Below are positions 17,682-26,384 of a stretch of 64,000 nucleotides of DNA, in pieces. Every line of letters begins with the position of its first letter. Position 1 is the stretch's first letter. Source of the stretch: Altererythrobacter aquiaggeris (GTDB lineage: Bacteria; Pseudomonadota; Alphaproteobacteria; Sphingomonadales; Sphingomonadaceae); the NCBI RefSeq assembly GCF_037154015.1, contig NZ_JBANRL010000001.1, forward strand, positions 2,232,001 to 2,296,000, given 5' to 3'. The notes below the pieces were generated by a model. It was given only the letters and a program-made list of their open reading frames with translations. It searched no databases and had not been told where the DNA came from. The translations under genes and the position numbers were made by a program.

Positions 17682-18032
17682 ATGAAACCCTATACTTTCC
17701 TGCTGATGGTCCTGTGGGGCATTCTGGCATTCTATACCGGACATGTGGTGGCCAATAACGGTCCGAACCTGTTTCCGGATTTTCTTGGTAATTTGGCCGG
17801 GTGGACGTGGCCCGGCCAGTTCAATCTCGATTTCACGATGATGCTGTTCCTGTCGGCCAGTTGGACGCTATGGAGAAACGGGCTCTCACCAACCGGAATT
17901 GTCCTTTCCATTCTGGCGTTTATCGGCGGGGCGGGCTTCTTGCTACCCTATCTCACCTACCTCGGCTGGAAACATGGCGGCGATTTTGGCGCTGTGCTGC
18001 TCGGCCGAAATGCGAAAGATACAGCGTCATGA
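17682..18032 (+). CDS. Small membrane protein, unknown function
   Basis: 116 residues with three to four hydrophobic segments (about 4-24, 45-62, 70-95), starting MKPYTFLLMVLWGILAFYTG. I do not recognise a characterised family. It lies 1 bp after the hydratase stop and overlaps the mmsB start (ATGA at 18029-18032), so it is co-translated with valine catabolic enzymes. A role in that pathway (for example membrane association or uptake) is inference from position only. Confidence 0.75.
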   Translation: MKPYTFLLMVLWGILAFYTGHVVANNGPNLFPDFLGNLAGWTWPGQFNLDFTMMLFLSASWTLWRNGLSPTGIVLSILAFIGGAGFLLPYLTYLGWKHGGDFGAVLLGRNAKDTAS

Positions 18033-18895
18033 AGATCGCCTTTATCGGTCTGGGCAATATGGGCGGCGGGATGGCTGCCAATCTGGTCCAGGCGGGCCAT
18101 ACCGTGCGCGCGTTCGATCTTAGCGAGGTTGCGCTGGGCCAGGCCAAGAAAGCCGGCTGCGAGACGTATGCCACAGCCAAAGAAGCCGTGTCCGGCGTCG
18201 ATGCGGTGGTATCGATGTTGCCCAATGGCGGGATCGTGAGCCGGGTTTATACCACCGATGTAATCGGCCATGCGCCGACCGAAGCGATCCTGCTCGACTG
18301 TTCGACTATCGATGTGGCAACCGCGCGTCAGGTGGCCGAAACCGCCGCCAACAATGGCTATGCCATGGTCGATGCGCCCGTTTCAGGCGGCATTGCAGCG
18401 GCAAACGGCGGCACACTGACTTTCATGGTCGGCGGATCTGCCGCAGCATTCGCCCGCGCCAAACCGATTCTGTCGGCTATGGGCAAAGCGGTAATCCACG
18501 CGGGCGATGCGGGCGCTGGCCAGGCGGCTAAAATCTGCAACAATATGCTGCTGGCAATCCACATGATCGGCACAGCCGAAGCGTTCACCATGGCGCAGAA
18601 ACTGGGGCTCGATCCGCAAACCTTTTACGATATCAGTTCGGTCAGTTCGGGCCAGAACTGGTCGATGACCAGCTATTGCCCGCTCCCCGGCGTCGGGCCG
18701 CAAAGCCCCGCTGACAATGGCTATGAAGGCGGCTTTGCCACCGCGCTGATGCTGAAGGATCTGAAACTGGCGATGGAAGCGGCGCATACGGCAGATGCCA
18801 ATACTCCGCTGGGGTCGCACGCGAAGGCACTTTACGAAGATTTTGCCGAGGAGAACGGCACAAAGGACTTCTCGGCAATCATCACGTCGCTTTGA
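18029..18895 (+). CDS. mmsB: 3-hydroxyisobutyrate dehydrogenase
   Basis: 288 residues. The NAD-binding N-terminus KIAFIGLGNMGGGMAANLVQAGH is the family signature, followed by DAPVSGGIAAANGGTLTFMVGG (substrate-binding) and the catalytic-Lys block GAGQAAKICNNMLLAIHM. It oxidises 3-hydroxyisobutyrate to methylmalonate semialdehyde, which MmsA converts to propionyl-CoA. The ATG at 18029 overlaps the upstream stop. The 3' end overlaps the convergent Nmad3-like gene by 14 bp. Confidence 0.96.
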   Translation: MKIAFIGLGNMGGGMAANLVQAGHTVRAFDLSEVALGQAKKAGCETYATAKEAVSGVDAVVSMLPNGGIVSRVYTTDVIGHAPTEAILLDCSTIDVATARQVAETAANNGYAMVDAPVSGGIAAANGGTLTFMVGGSAAAFARAKPILSAMGKAVIHAGDAGAGQAAKICNNMLLAIHMIGTAEAFTMAQKLGLDPQTFYDISSVSSGQNWSMTSYCPLPGVGPQSPADNGYEGGFATALMLKDLKLAMEAAHTADANTPLGSHAKALYEDFAEENGTKDFSAIITSL

Positions 18896-19631
18896 TTTCG
18901 GAAATTATCGTGTCGAGCCATTTCCGCGGTGCTTTTCTGCGCCCGATATCGGCCACAAATTCCTGACCCCGTGCAACGCTGCGCAAGCGATATCCGGGCA
19001 GCCAGCGATCCGCGCGGCCGTGATAGCTTAGCCCGCCCTGCGTGAGCCAAGCGGGCCGGTTCCACAGGCTGGGCGGGCCGCCGGGCACAGTCAGCCGTAA
19101 TGCGGGTGAAGCGCGCTGCGCAGTCTGGCCAGCACCGGCATAAATCACATCATTCTTCGCATGCATCCCCAGCGCATGGGGGTGGCCGATGACTTCAAGC
19201 TCCGCCTTGCGTTCGCCGCAACAGCCTTCCAGCCGGACAATTTCGGCAATTTCCATAAAGGCGAAGATCCGGTGATGGGGCTCTCCCTCCTGTTCCTTGC
19301 CCCTCTGCTCCTCACGAAACAATCCGAAGAATACGAAGACATCGCCCCGCCCTACTTGCTGGTTTTCAAGATGCGTCTGCGCCGCGCTGCATTGGCCAAA
19401 CAGGCAGGTCCGGTCAGCCAGAAACATCGGATCGTGATGGCAGAAATCGGCCGCCCCCAGCTTGCCGCGACTGGCCTTCGCTGCGTGGTCGCCCAGCTCC
19501 AGATCGCCATATGTCGTTCGCGAATGTCCGCACGAGGGTATCGGCAGGCTGACCGGCCTGCACCCGACTATCGGAGAAGGCCCGCCGCCAGCCGCGCTGT
19601 CGAAGCCCTTGCGGCTGAAGATGATTTTCAT
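18882..19631 (-). CDS. Nmad3-like putative nucleotide-modification protein
   Basis: 249 residues. The opening MKIIFSRKGFDSAAGGGPSP and the following SLPIPS strand match what I recall of the Nmad3 putative nucleotide-modification family. No catalytic mechanism is established, and some members appear in general bacterial chromosomes. The middle contains DPMFLADRTCLFGQCSAAQTHLENQQVGRGDVFVFFGLF, and the end is basic. It lies 10 bp downstream of the cupin gene, so the two are probably co-transcribed. Family assignment is from memory of the N-terminal pattern. Confidence 0.68.
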   Translation of the reverse strand: MKIIFSRKGFDSAAGGGPSPIVGCRPVSLPIPSCGHSRTTYGDLELGDHAAKASRGKLGAADFCHHDPMFLADRTCLFGQCSAAQTHLENQQVGRGDVFVFFGLFREEQRGKEQEGEPHHRIFAFMEIAEIVRLEGCCGERKAELEVIGHPHALGMHAKNDVIYAGAGQTAQRASPALRLTVPGGPPSLWNRPAWLTQGGLSYHGRADRWLPGYRLRSVARGQEFVADIGRRKAPRKWLDTIISEIKAT

Positions 19632-19641
19632 CGCAGCAGGA

Positions 19642-20208
19642 TCAGCCCAAGCCGTCCTCGAACGCGCCGTCGATCAGCACAAAAACCACCCGGCACATTT
19701 TGCCCGAACGGTTCGCCCAGCCGTGATTGGTACCGCGCTGGACCACAATATCCCCCGCGCTGACAATCCGCTCCTCGGTATCGAGGATCAGCGTGATCTC
19801 GCCTTCCATCACGATCCCGTAATCAACCGTTTGAGTCCGGTGCATCAGCGCATGCGGCGACCCTTCATCACCGCGGCGCGAGGCGTCAGCGGCGCCGATT
19901 TCGGCAAACCTTTCGCGGGCCTCGTCCGCGCTCATTTCGGTAATCGTGGCATCTTCCGGCGGAAAATCCACGACCCGGATGCGCGTGCCGTTTGCGGGCG
20001 GAGCAAGCACGACCCCGTCTTCGCGCGGTTCACCTGAAGCGCGGTCGATCCTGGCCGGCGTTTCGCGGGTGTTCCAGATCTCGAAAAAGCGCGTTACCGC
20101 ATCGCCCTCGCCCAAGGCGATTTCGCGCAGCGGTGCCCCGTCTTCCTGAAAAACCGCGCGGCCACTGGCATCATGGCCGGTGACGATGCGCCGTGGGGGT
20201 TTGGTCAA
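19642..20208 (-). CDS. Cupin-domain protein
   Basis: 188 residues. The C-terminal half forms a cupin barrel: QTVDYGIVMEGEITLILD gives the first motif and GDIVVQRGTNHGWANRSGKMCRVVFVLID the second, with a metal-ligand His. The N-terminal 80 residues resemble regions in small-molecule-binding cupins. It probably binds or converts a small ligand; the substrate is unknown. It is followed by the Nmad3-like gene 10 bp downstream. Confidence 0.8.
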   Translation of the reverse strand: MTKPPRRIVTGHDASGRAVFQEDGAPLREIALGEGDAVTRFFEIWNTRETPARIDRASGEPREDGVVLAPPANGTRIRVVDFPPEDATITEMSADEARERFAEIGAADASRRGDEGSPHALMHRTQTVDYGIVMEGEITLILDTEERIVSAGDIVVQRGTNHGWANRSGKMCRVVFVLIDGAFEDGLG

Positions 20209-20280
20209 GGTTGATCTCCCGGTTTGCTCGCGCGCTGGATAACCGCGCGCATCGCAGGCTGGCGTAACAGCGTTCGCAAC

Positions 20281-21447
20281 TCAAGCGTCCTCCTCGAAGG
20301 CAATGCTGCCGCCATTGTGAAGTAGCGCGGCCAGTTTCCTCACTGCGGGCGACTGCGCCTCATCCGAGTTCGGTTGACAGGTTAATCCCGCACACAGCCG
20401 CTCGGCAAACGGCGCGGTTTGATCGCTGCATTCATATCCGGTGCCGTCCACGAACAGCGTTACCCCGCCCTGCCCGCCGCGAATATAGGCGAAACGGCTG
20501 GCTGGATTGCGCAATATCCTCGCCCCGCCGGCCAACATGGCGCCCAGCCCATCAGGCGTCAGCTGCCCATAAGGTTGCCAATCGACATCTGGATATTTGG
20601 GCGCAGTGTTGTATCCGCCGAACCATGCGGCAAATGCCTCGCGGTCGCAAAGTCTGCTGGTGATCAGGCTGTGTAACCGGTTGACCGCTTCCGGTGTGAT
20701 TTCGCCCGGATTGGCTTGCCCCGCCATGGCGCCGTCACGGTAACGCTCGTCATCCTCGATGGTATCAAGCAGATCATCAGCCCAGCTACCGATCAGATCA
20801 GCCACGGATGGCGCCCGGAATCCGATCGAGTAGGTCATGCAATCATCGCTGGCCGCGACCCCGTTATGCGCGATGCCGGGCGGAACATACAACATATCGC
20901 CTGGTTCCAGCACCCATTCGTCAAGCGGCCGGAAATCCGCCAACAGGCGCAGATCACCATGCGGGATCAGTTTGCTGGCGTCATCGCACGGCCCGCCGAT
21001 CTGCCAGCGGCGACTGCCAAGCCCCTGCAGCAGGAACACGTCATACTGGTCGAAATGCGGCCCCACACCGCCCCCGTCCGGCGCGAGGCTGACCATCACA
21101 TCGTCAATCCGCCAGTTGGGAATAAACCGGAATTGTTCGAGCAAGGCAGCGACTTCGGGGACGAAATGATCCACCGCCTGGACCAGCAAGGTCCAGCCCT
21201 GCCGGTCAAGGCGCTGCAGACGGTCCTCTGTAAATGCACCGTGTTCCAGCTTCCAACCATCGCCGTTCTGCGTAATCAGCCGCGATTCGGCAGTATCCTC
21301 GCACGCCAGGCCGGCAAGCTCGTCAGGCGCGAGCGGGTTATCCCACGCCGGAAAGGCCTGGCGGATCAGCAGCGGCTTTTTTTGCCAGTATTCCCGCAGG
21401 AATCGGTCAGTGTCGAAATTGGCAAGAGGGGGTGCTGGTTCGATCAT
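20281..21447 (-). CDS. JmjC-type ribosomal oxygenase (RoxA/YcfD-like)
   Basis: 388 residues, Fe(II)/2-oxoglutarate oxygenase. The N-terminus DRFLREYWQKKPLLIRQAFP is the hallmark of the YcfD/MINA/NO66 group. The iron ligands are H131 and D133 (GPHFDQYDVF) and H194 (VPPGIAHNGV). The C-terminal dimerisation/winged-helix region has the expected length. E. coli RoxA hydroxylates an arginine of ribosomal protein L16; by family this gene probably does the same. It stands about 70 bp upstream of the cupin gene. Confidence 0.9.
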   Translation of the reverse strand: MIEPAPPLANFDTDRFLREYWQKKPLLIRQAFPAWDNPLAPDELAGLACEDTAESRLITQNGDGWKLEHGAFTEDRLQRLDRQGWTLLVQAVDHFVPEVAALLEQFRFIPNWRIDDVMVSLAPDGGGVGPHFDQYDVFLLQGLGSRRWQIGGPCDDASKLIPHGDLRLLADFRPLDEWVLEPGDMLYVPPGIAHNGVAASDDCMTYSIGFRAPSVADLIGSWADDLLDTIEDDERYRDGAMAGQANPGEITPEAVNRLHSLITSRLCDREAFAAWFGGYNTAPKYPDVDWQPYGQLTPDGLGAMLAGGARILRNPASRFAYIRGGQGGVTLFVDGTGYECSDQTAPFAERLCAGLTCQPNSDEAQSPAVRKLAALLHNGGSIAFEEDA

Positions 21448-21616
21448 ATCGGCAGGAAAACCATAAACCTTTCAAGGGCGGAGAGATTTGGAACCCGCCA
21501 GCGGGAGAGTTCGGTCCAGCGTGAAATACGCTTGGGCAAGCCAGGTAACACTGAACCGCGCCGTGGGACATGGTTTCGGCTTAGCGTAAAAACGGCATCC
21601 GTCACACGATTGGCGC

Positions 21617-21656
21617 GTTCCTTTTGTTGACAAGGAACCTGCACCACAGCTAACGG
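21617..21656 (+). promoter_or_regulatory. Possible tRNA-Leu promoter with overlapping palindrome
   Basis: The intergenic stretch between the oxygenase and tRNA-Leu contains TTGACA (21627-21632), followed after an 18-bp spacer by a weak TAACGG. The -35 box sits within an inverted repeat GTTCCTT-N8-AAGGAAC (21617-21638). It would place transcription about 40 bases before tRNA-Leu. Weak support; the palindrome may be an operator or chance. Confidence 0.35.
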
Positions 21657-21702
21657 CCCGTCCTACGAGCAAGCCGGACGTACAGAGCCGGATGCCCCGT
21701 GT

Positions 21703-21789
21703 GCCCAGATGGCGGAATTGGTAGACGCGCTAGCTTCAGGTGCTAGTATTCGCAAGGATGTGGAGGTTCGAGTCCTCTTCTGGGCACCA
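21703..21789 (+). tRNA. tRNA-Leu (anticodon CAG)
   Basis: An 87-nt type II tRNA with a long variable arm. Acceptor GCCCAGA pairs with TCTGGGC, discriminator A and an encoded CCA. The D arm GGCGGAATTGGTAGACGC and the anticodon segment CTAGCTTCAGGTGCTAG give anticodon CAG. The T arm GAGGTTCGAGTCCTC follows. It is a classic integration site, and an integrase gene begins 193 bp downstream. Confidence 0.97.
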
Positions 21790-21915
21790 TTTACTCATTT
21801 CCCGACGTAGCTAAATAACTCGCCAGAATGGCGGAAAACTGCTAGTTTTCAGCATATTCTGTCGCGGAGTGCGTCTCAATGTGTCTGGGCAATTCACCGA
21901 TTTTGTGCATAGATT

Positions 21916-21955
21916 TGTGTATATATCCGATCACCGGGTGGTCCTTATATACACA
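21916..21955. promoter_or_regulatory. Inverted repeat in the integrase promoter region
   Basis: TGTGTATATA (21916-21925) and TATATACACA (21946-21955) are perfect 10-bp inverted arms around a 20-bp centre that itself contains a CACCGGGTGG palindrome. It lies 28 bp before the integrase ATG in AT-rich DNA. It is a plausible operator or recombination-directionality site, or part of attL. Confidence 0.5.
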
Positions 21956-21982
21956 CACCGCCGCTGATAGGGGCGCGCGGCC

Positions 21983-23038
21983 ATGGCGCTAAACGACGTT
22001 GCCATTCGCGCGCTGAAGCCCAAAGAGCGAGCTTATACCAAAGCCGACGGGAGCGGTCTTTGCATCGAGATCGCAGTCAGCGGCTCTAAGCTGTGGCGTT
22101 TTCGTTATCGTTTCGCACGAAAGGCCAGAAACCTGTCGTTCGGCCCCTACCCCGAAGTTTCGCTCAAAGAGGCGCGACGACGGCGCGACGAAGCCCGTGC
22201 TCTGTTGCGGGATGGTGTTGATCCCGGCGTAGAGCGTCAGCGTGCCAAGCTCATCGCCGAATTGAGCGTGGCCAATACGTTTCAGGCGGTCGCCGAAGAG
22301 TATATTGAACAGAAGTTGGTCAGGGATGGGAAAGCTCCCGTCACGATCGAGAAAAACAGGTTCTTCCTGCGTCACCTGAAAGCCATCGCTGACAGGCCCG
22401 TCGCGGAAATTGAGGCTCCGGAGATCTTTGCGGTCCTCAAACGCTTGGAGGGGCAACGCAAACACGAGACGGCGAAGAAGTGTCGCGCCTTCGCGAGCCG
22501 GGTTTTCAAATATGCCGTGGTCACGGCGCGCGCCAAGGCCGATCCCGCTGCGCTGCTCGGGGGCGCCCTTATCGCTCCCAAGGTGAAACATCGCGCTGCG
22601 ATCGTCGAACCTGTGAAAGTCGGCCAACTGCTGCGCGACATAGACGCCTACCAAGGCGCGCCCATCACTCGCTTGGCGTTGCAAATTGCTGCGCACGTCA
22701 TGGTGAGGCCCGGCGAATTGCGGCAAGCAATGTGGGACGAGTTCGATGTGGAAGCGAGAATCTGGCGCGTTTCGCAGGGGCGAATGAAGATGCGTCGCGC
22801 CCATGCCGTGCCGCTGTCGGATCAGGTGTTAAACCACCTAAGCGAGTTGCAGCAATTCAGTGGGCCCGGTGGCTTCATCTTTCCGGCATTCCACACCACT
22901 CGCCGTCCGATGAGCGAGAACACCATGAACATGGCATTGCGTCGCATGGGTTACGCGTCTTGCATCGGTCCAGTCGAGACAGTCGCTGATTTCAGCTTGG
23001 CTCGCAAAGCATTCATCATCGAGGCGCTGGCCTCGTAA
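21983..23038 (+). pseudogene. P4-type tyrosine integrase, C-terminally truncated
   Basis: 351 residues. The N-terminus ALNDVAIRALKPKERAYTKADGSGLCIEI is the DUF4102 arm-binding domain, followed by the core-binding domain and the first catalytic arginine (VMVRPGELRQAMWDEFD). Homology stops after NMALRRMGY (about base 22957), just where HGFRATAST with the remaining His/Arg and later Tyr should come. The last 25 residues are unrelated. Without the tyrosine nucleophile it cannot recombine, so the neighbouring island is presumably fixed. The ATG has a weak ribosome site. It sits next to tRNA-Leu in the usual orientation. Confidence 0.88.
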
Positions 23039-23198
23039 AGTGTCACGAGTTTCTCACCAGCCAATTGGTGCTCGTTTAAAGCCTCCAGGAGTCCATTGAG
23101 CTTGCCGTCCGGCGTCTCTTTCTTGTCGTTGAGTTTATCGGCTGACCGCGTGCGGCCAGTGAGGGTGTTCAATACGACTCCAAGGCAACGAAGAGTTA

Positions 23199-24551
23199 TC
23201 AGGCCCAGGCAGGCAAACGCTTCACCTGCAATTCCCCGCGAAAAAACGTGGCGAAGTCGAGCACGTTGTCATGGCGAACGTACTCGGTGTCCCTCGATTT
23301 CTTGAGGGTTTCCGGCACGACAAGGTTGATGCCCATCGATGCCATATCCTCGATCGCATTGGCCGCGATCGATTCATCGACCGTTGCGAGAAACAGGTCG
23401 CTGCCGCCCATTTCTCGCTGGACCTGTTTCCAGCGCTCGCGAAGCGTCGTCTTCGCGCTAAGGATAAGTCCGCGCTGCGCGCCTTCGTACGGCTTCTTGA
23501 GATGGACAAGCGATGGAAGCACAAAATCAGGTCGCTTCTTCGCGTCCATTACGACCTGCTTGGCGAAGGGAATGTTGCCCGCTTCAAGCATGGCCTCGAT
23601 GTGGTGCTCGAACGAGTATCCGGCGCGTGACTTGCGTTGTTGGCTGGCCGAAAGCATCAGGCGGTCGACCGCGCCGGTTGCGTCGACCAGACGCCGAACG
23701 ACGCCCTTCATGTCAATCTTGATCGGATCATCGCCGAGCACAATACGAACCAGTTCGACTCCGCGCTCCCGGCGCTGGAATTCGCGGAAGAGGTCCCACT
23801 CGATCTTGCGGCTGATCTCCCGGACTGCGTCGCCAGGAAACTCCAGCTCGAAAGGATTGAGTGAAGGGAGCTTGTAGCGATCAAGAAAGTTTGCACGCGC
23901 TAGCTGGGCGAGTTCTGCAGTCGCGGGCATTGCTGCCCGATTGTTCGCAAAACTGGCGATCTCGCCTGCGAGCCAAGCCAGCGCCACTTCTTCTGCGAAG
24001 TCCAGTATCTCGTCACGTTCGCGCGCGATCGCAGCTGCCGGATCGAGGATCCCTGCCGTGAAAGCGGCATCGATACTCAGTGTATCGAGGAGGACGGTTG
24101 CGTCGTCAGAGGCGGAATCGACCGTCAGGCAAATGTAGCGCGGTTCGCCGTGTTCGTCCGCCTTCGACATGATGAGCCACGAAGCAGGAGACAATTCGGC
24201 AAAAGCCTCTTTGGGCACCCGCGTCATGTGGGTTTCCGGGCCCTTGCTGGTGTAGTGCACCAGGCGGGTCTTCCTTTCGATGCCGTACTGCGGCCAATCG
24301 GTCTGGAACCACGCTTCCCTTATTTCATCGGCTTCCGGGTCGTCTCGTTCCTTGGCGACAAGAGGCGGGAAGAAGCCGCTGTCGCGCTGCGCAGGCGGGA
24401 CGTAGACACCGCCTTGGTGCTTGTTTGTCAGCCGCGCCCAGTCGCGATCGTTGTTGGACAGCTTCTTGACGAAGAGTTCGCGTGATGTGCGCAGCAGCTC
24501 TGCAAGAAGGCCGCTGTCATCTTCTGTGAAAAGATCAAACTGTTCAGTCAT
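23199..24551 (-). CDS. EcoRII-type restriction endonuclease
   Basis: 450 residues. The C-terminal domain shows the EcoRII-C pattern: RKSRAGYSFEHHIEAMLEAG, then KKRPDFVLPS (PD of the PD-(D/E)xK core) and LILSAKTTLRERWKQVQ with the catalytic lysine. Family members cut at CCWGG or CCNGG. The N-terminal half ([14 protein letters not shown]..., PPLVAKERDDPEADEIREAWFQTDWPQYG) resembles the effector-binding region of such enzymes. It starts 8 bp inside the end of vsr, and vsr starts 8 bp inside the end of the methyltransferase gene, so M-V-R form one coupled transcript with the toxin last. Confidence 0.9.
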   Translation of the reverse strand: MTEQFDLFTEDDSGLLAELLRTSRELFVKKLSNNDRDWARLTNKHQGGVYVPPAQRDSGFFPPLVAKERDDPEADEIREAWFQTDWPQYGIERKTRLVHYTSKGPETHMTRVPKEAFAELSPASWLIMSKADEHGEPRYICLTVDSASDDATVLLDTLSIDAAFTAGILDPAAAIARERDEILDFAEEVALAWLAGEIASFANNRAAMPATAELAQLARANFLDRYKLPSLNPFELEFPGDAVREISRKIEWDLFREFQRRERGVELVRIVLGDDPIKIDMKGVVRRLVDATGAVDRLMLSASQQRKSRAGYSFEHHIEAMLEAGNIPFAKQVVMDAKKRPDFVLPSLVHLKKPYEGAQRGLILSAKTTLRERWKQVQREMGGSDLFLATVDESIAANAIEDMASMGINLVVPETLKKSRDTEYVRHDNVLDFATFFRGELQVKRLPAWA

Positions 24552-25023
24552 CTGCGCTCCGTCCGGACGTGTTTTGTCCTTCGATGTCGATAGACGCCTG
24601 GTCGGATCGAAGCCAGTCCGCGAGCAGCCTGAGCGGTTCTCCCTCGGCTAAACGCGTTTTTCCCTTGACGCTGCATTCCCAGACAGTCGCCTGACGCCAG
24701 CCAGCCTCTTTCAGTGCCGCAGAATGCCTACGATCGTTCTCGCGGTTTCGGGTGATCTTGGCCTTCCAGAAGTCCTCCCGTGTCGAAGGCCACTTGAAGA
24801 GATGGCAGTCGTGGCCATGCCAGAAACAGCCGTGTACGAAGATTACCGCCCGTCTCGCCGTGAGGACAAGGTCCGGCTTTCCAGGCAGCTTGTGGTCGTG
24901 AAGGCGATAGCGGAAGCCGAGCGCATGCAATCCGCGCCGGACGATAATCTCCGGCTTTGTATTCTTGCCCCTGATTCCGGCCATCATCCGGCTGCGGACA
25001 GCCGGGGAGACCACATCAGCCAT
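24544..25023 (-). CDS. vsr: Very short patch repair endonuclease Vsr
   Basis: 159 residues. The Vsr fold is clear: [34 protein letters not shown], catalytic aspartate in LPGKPDLVL, and the zinc-binding [18 protein letters not shown]. It nicks 5' of T in T:G mismatches left by deamination of 5-methylcytosine in the methyltransferase site. The ATG at 25021-25023 lies within the methyltransferase 3' end; both overlaps are 8 bp, indicating coupling. Confidence 0.95.
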   Translation of the reverse strand: MADVVSPAVRSRMMAGIRGKNTKPEIIVRRGLHALGFRYRLHDHKLPGKPDLVLTARRAVIFVHGCFWHGHDCHLFKWPSTREDFWKAKITRNRENDRRHSAALKEAGWRQATVWECSVKGKTRLAEGEPLRLLADWLRSDQASIDIEGQNTSGRSADD

Positions 25024-26275
25024 GGGCGTGAGCCGGTTCGCGAACCTGTTCGCTGAAAGCGTCTGTCGCAGCGGGCTCGCCCACAATATGGGGGGCCATG
25101 ATCCTGGCAACAGCGCGGACTACCGGCACCACCACGGCATTGCCGAACTGGCGATAGGCTTGCGTGTCAGAAACGGGGATAATGAAGTCGCTGCCTTGCG
25201 GTTCGTCGAAACCCATGAGGCGCGCGCACTCGCGCGGTGTCAGCCTGCGGGGCCGGTTACCAGGTTGCAGAACCAGGCATTCGGACCCGTCTTTGTGATA
25301 GCGCGCCGAGAGCGTACGCGATACGTCGCCGGGACCGAAGACGGAATAGCCGAAGCCATTACCCTTCTTTGCGTGCTTCTCCTTGTACCCCTGCAAGTAG
25401 CCCCACAGATGCTCGCTCAGCGTATACTTGGCGTCAACATTGTCTTCCAGAATGTCGCCCAGCACGGGTTGGCGGCTCTCGGGCAATTTCAGGTCATCGA
25501 AGCTGAAACCTGTCTCTTCCCGGAAACCGACAATGAACACGCGCTCGCGCTTCTGCGGAACCCAGGGCGCGGAACTGATCACACGGTACTGGACCTTGTA
25601 GCCGAGCTCCTGTGTGAGAACATGCATGATGGTGGCGAAAGTCCGGCCCCGGTCGTGCCGCTCGAGATTTTTCACGTTTTCGAGCAGGAATGCTTTGGGC
25701 TGATGATGGGCGATGATCTTGGCGAGGTCGTAGAAAAGCGTTCCTTGCGTATCGCACAGGAAACCGTGAGGTCGACCAAGCGCGTTCTTCTTCGAGACCC
25801 CGGCAATCGAGAATGGCTGGCAAGGGAAACCGGCAAGCAAAACATCATGCTCGGGAACCTTCCAAGGCTCGTCGGCATAGGGCCGGATGTCGCCCGCGAA
25901 CTCGTGATCGAAGGGGTTATCAGGATAGTTGGCGGCATAAGTCTTGCGTGACCAGCGATCCCACTCGGAGGTGAACACGCACTTTCCGCCAATCTCCTCG
26001 AACGGCCTGCGCAAACCTCCGATACCTGCGAAGAGGTCGATGAAACGGAAAGCTGGCTTTTCGCGGTCCACAAAGTTCGCACGCGCAGCGGCCTGTGCCA
26101 TGCGGCGAACGAAATCCATCGCCAGCGGTGATGGATCTGTTCCGCGTGATCCCGGAGTCTCGTAGCGTCTGATTGTTCGTTCGGTTACGTGGAGCAGCTG
26201 TGCTGCCTCCTCAATCGGCAATCCGGCGCATTCCCTCAGTCTGGCAAACTCGGTTCGGCGATCAAGCACGGGCAT
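25016..26275 (-). CDS. Dcm-like DNA (cytosine-5)-methyltransferase with N-terminal HTH
   Basis: 419 residues from the ATG at 26273-26275. Motif I is [18 protein letters not shown], motif [10 protein letters not shown] (nucleophilic Cys), motif [11 protein letters not shown], motif [15 protein letters not shown], and motif [12 protein letters not shown]. The N-terminal 45 residues form a helix-turn-helix ([30 protein letters not shown]), as in M.SsoII/M.EcoRII-type enzymes that repress their own gene. The partner REase implies CCWGG or CCNGG specificity. An alternative ATG at 26300-26302 lies inside the operator-like palindrome. Neither start has a textbook ribosome site. Confidence 0.93.
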   Translation of the reverse strand: MPVLDRRTEFARLRECAGLPIEEAAQLLHVTERTIRRYETPGSRGTDPSPLAMDFVRRMAQAAARANFVDREKPAFRFIDLFAGIGGLRRPFEEIGGKCVFTSEWDRWSRKTYAANYPDNPFDHEFAGDIRPYADEPWKVPEHDVLLAGFPCQPFSIAGVSKKNALGRPHGFLCDTQGTLFYDLAKIIAHHQPKAFLLENVKNLERHDRGRTFATIMHVLTQELGYKVQYRVISSAPWVPQKRERVFIVGFREETGFSFDDLKLPESRQPVLGDILEDNVDAKYTLSEHLWGYLQGYKEKHAKKGNGFGYSVFGPGDVSRTLSARYHKDGSECLVLQPGNRPRRLTPRECARLMGFDEPQGSDFIIPVSDTQAYRQFGNAVVVPVVRAVARIMAPHIVGEPAATDAFSEQVREPAHAHG

Positions 26276-26278
26276 CTC

Positions 26279-26371
26279 CACTGGGTCTGGAAAGGACAAC
26301 ATGTCAAATCCAGACCCAGTGATGAAACATTTGCAGAACATCTGCAAGAGTCCCGTGGAACAAATTTCCAC
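26279..26371. promoter_or_regulatory. Control region of the restriction-modification operon, three palindromes
   Basis: The gap between the methyltransferase gene and the DUF3768 gene holds three inverted repeats. One is CACTGGGTCTGGA (26279-26291) with its perfect 13-bp mirror at 26309-26321. The second is TTGCAGA-ACA-TCTGCAA (26331-26347). The third is GTGGAA-CAAAT-TTCCAC (26355-26371). The largest sits right against the methyltransferase start and is the best candidate binding site for that enzyme's N-terminal HTH, giving autorepression. Confidence 0.7.
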
Positions 26372-26384
26372 AGGACACTTTCGG

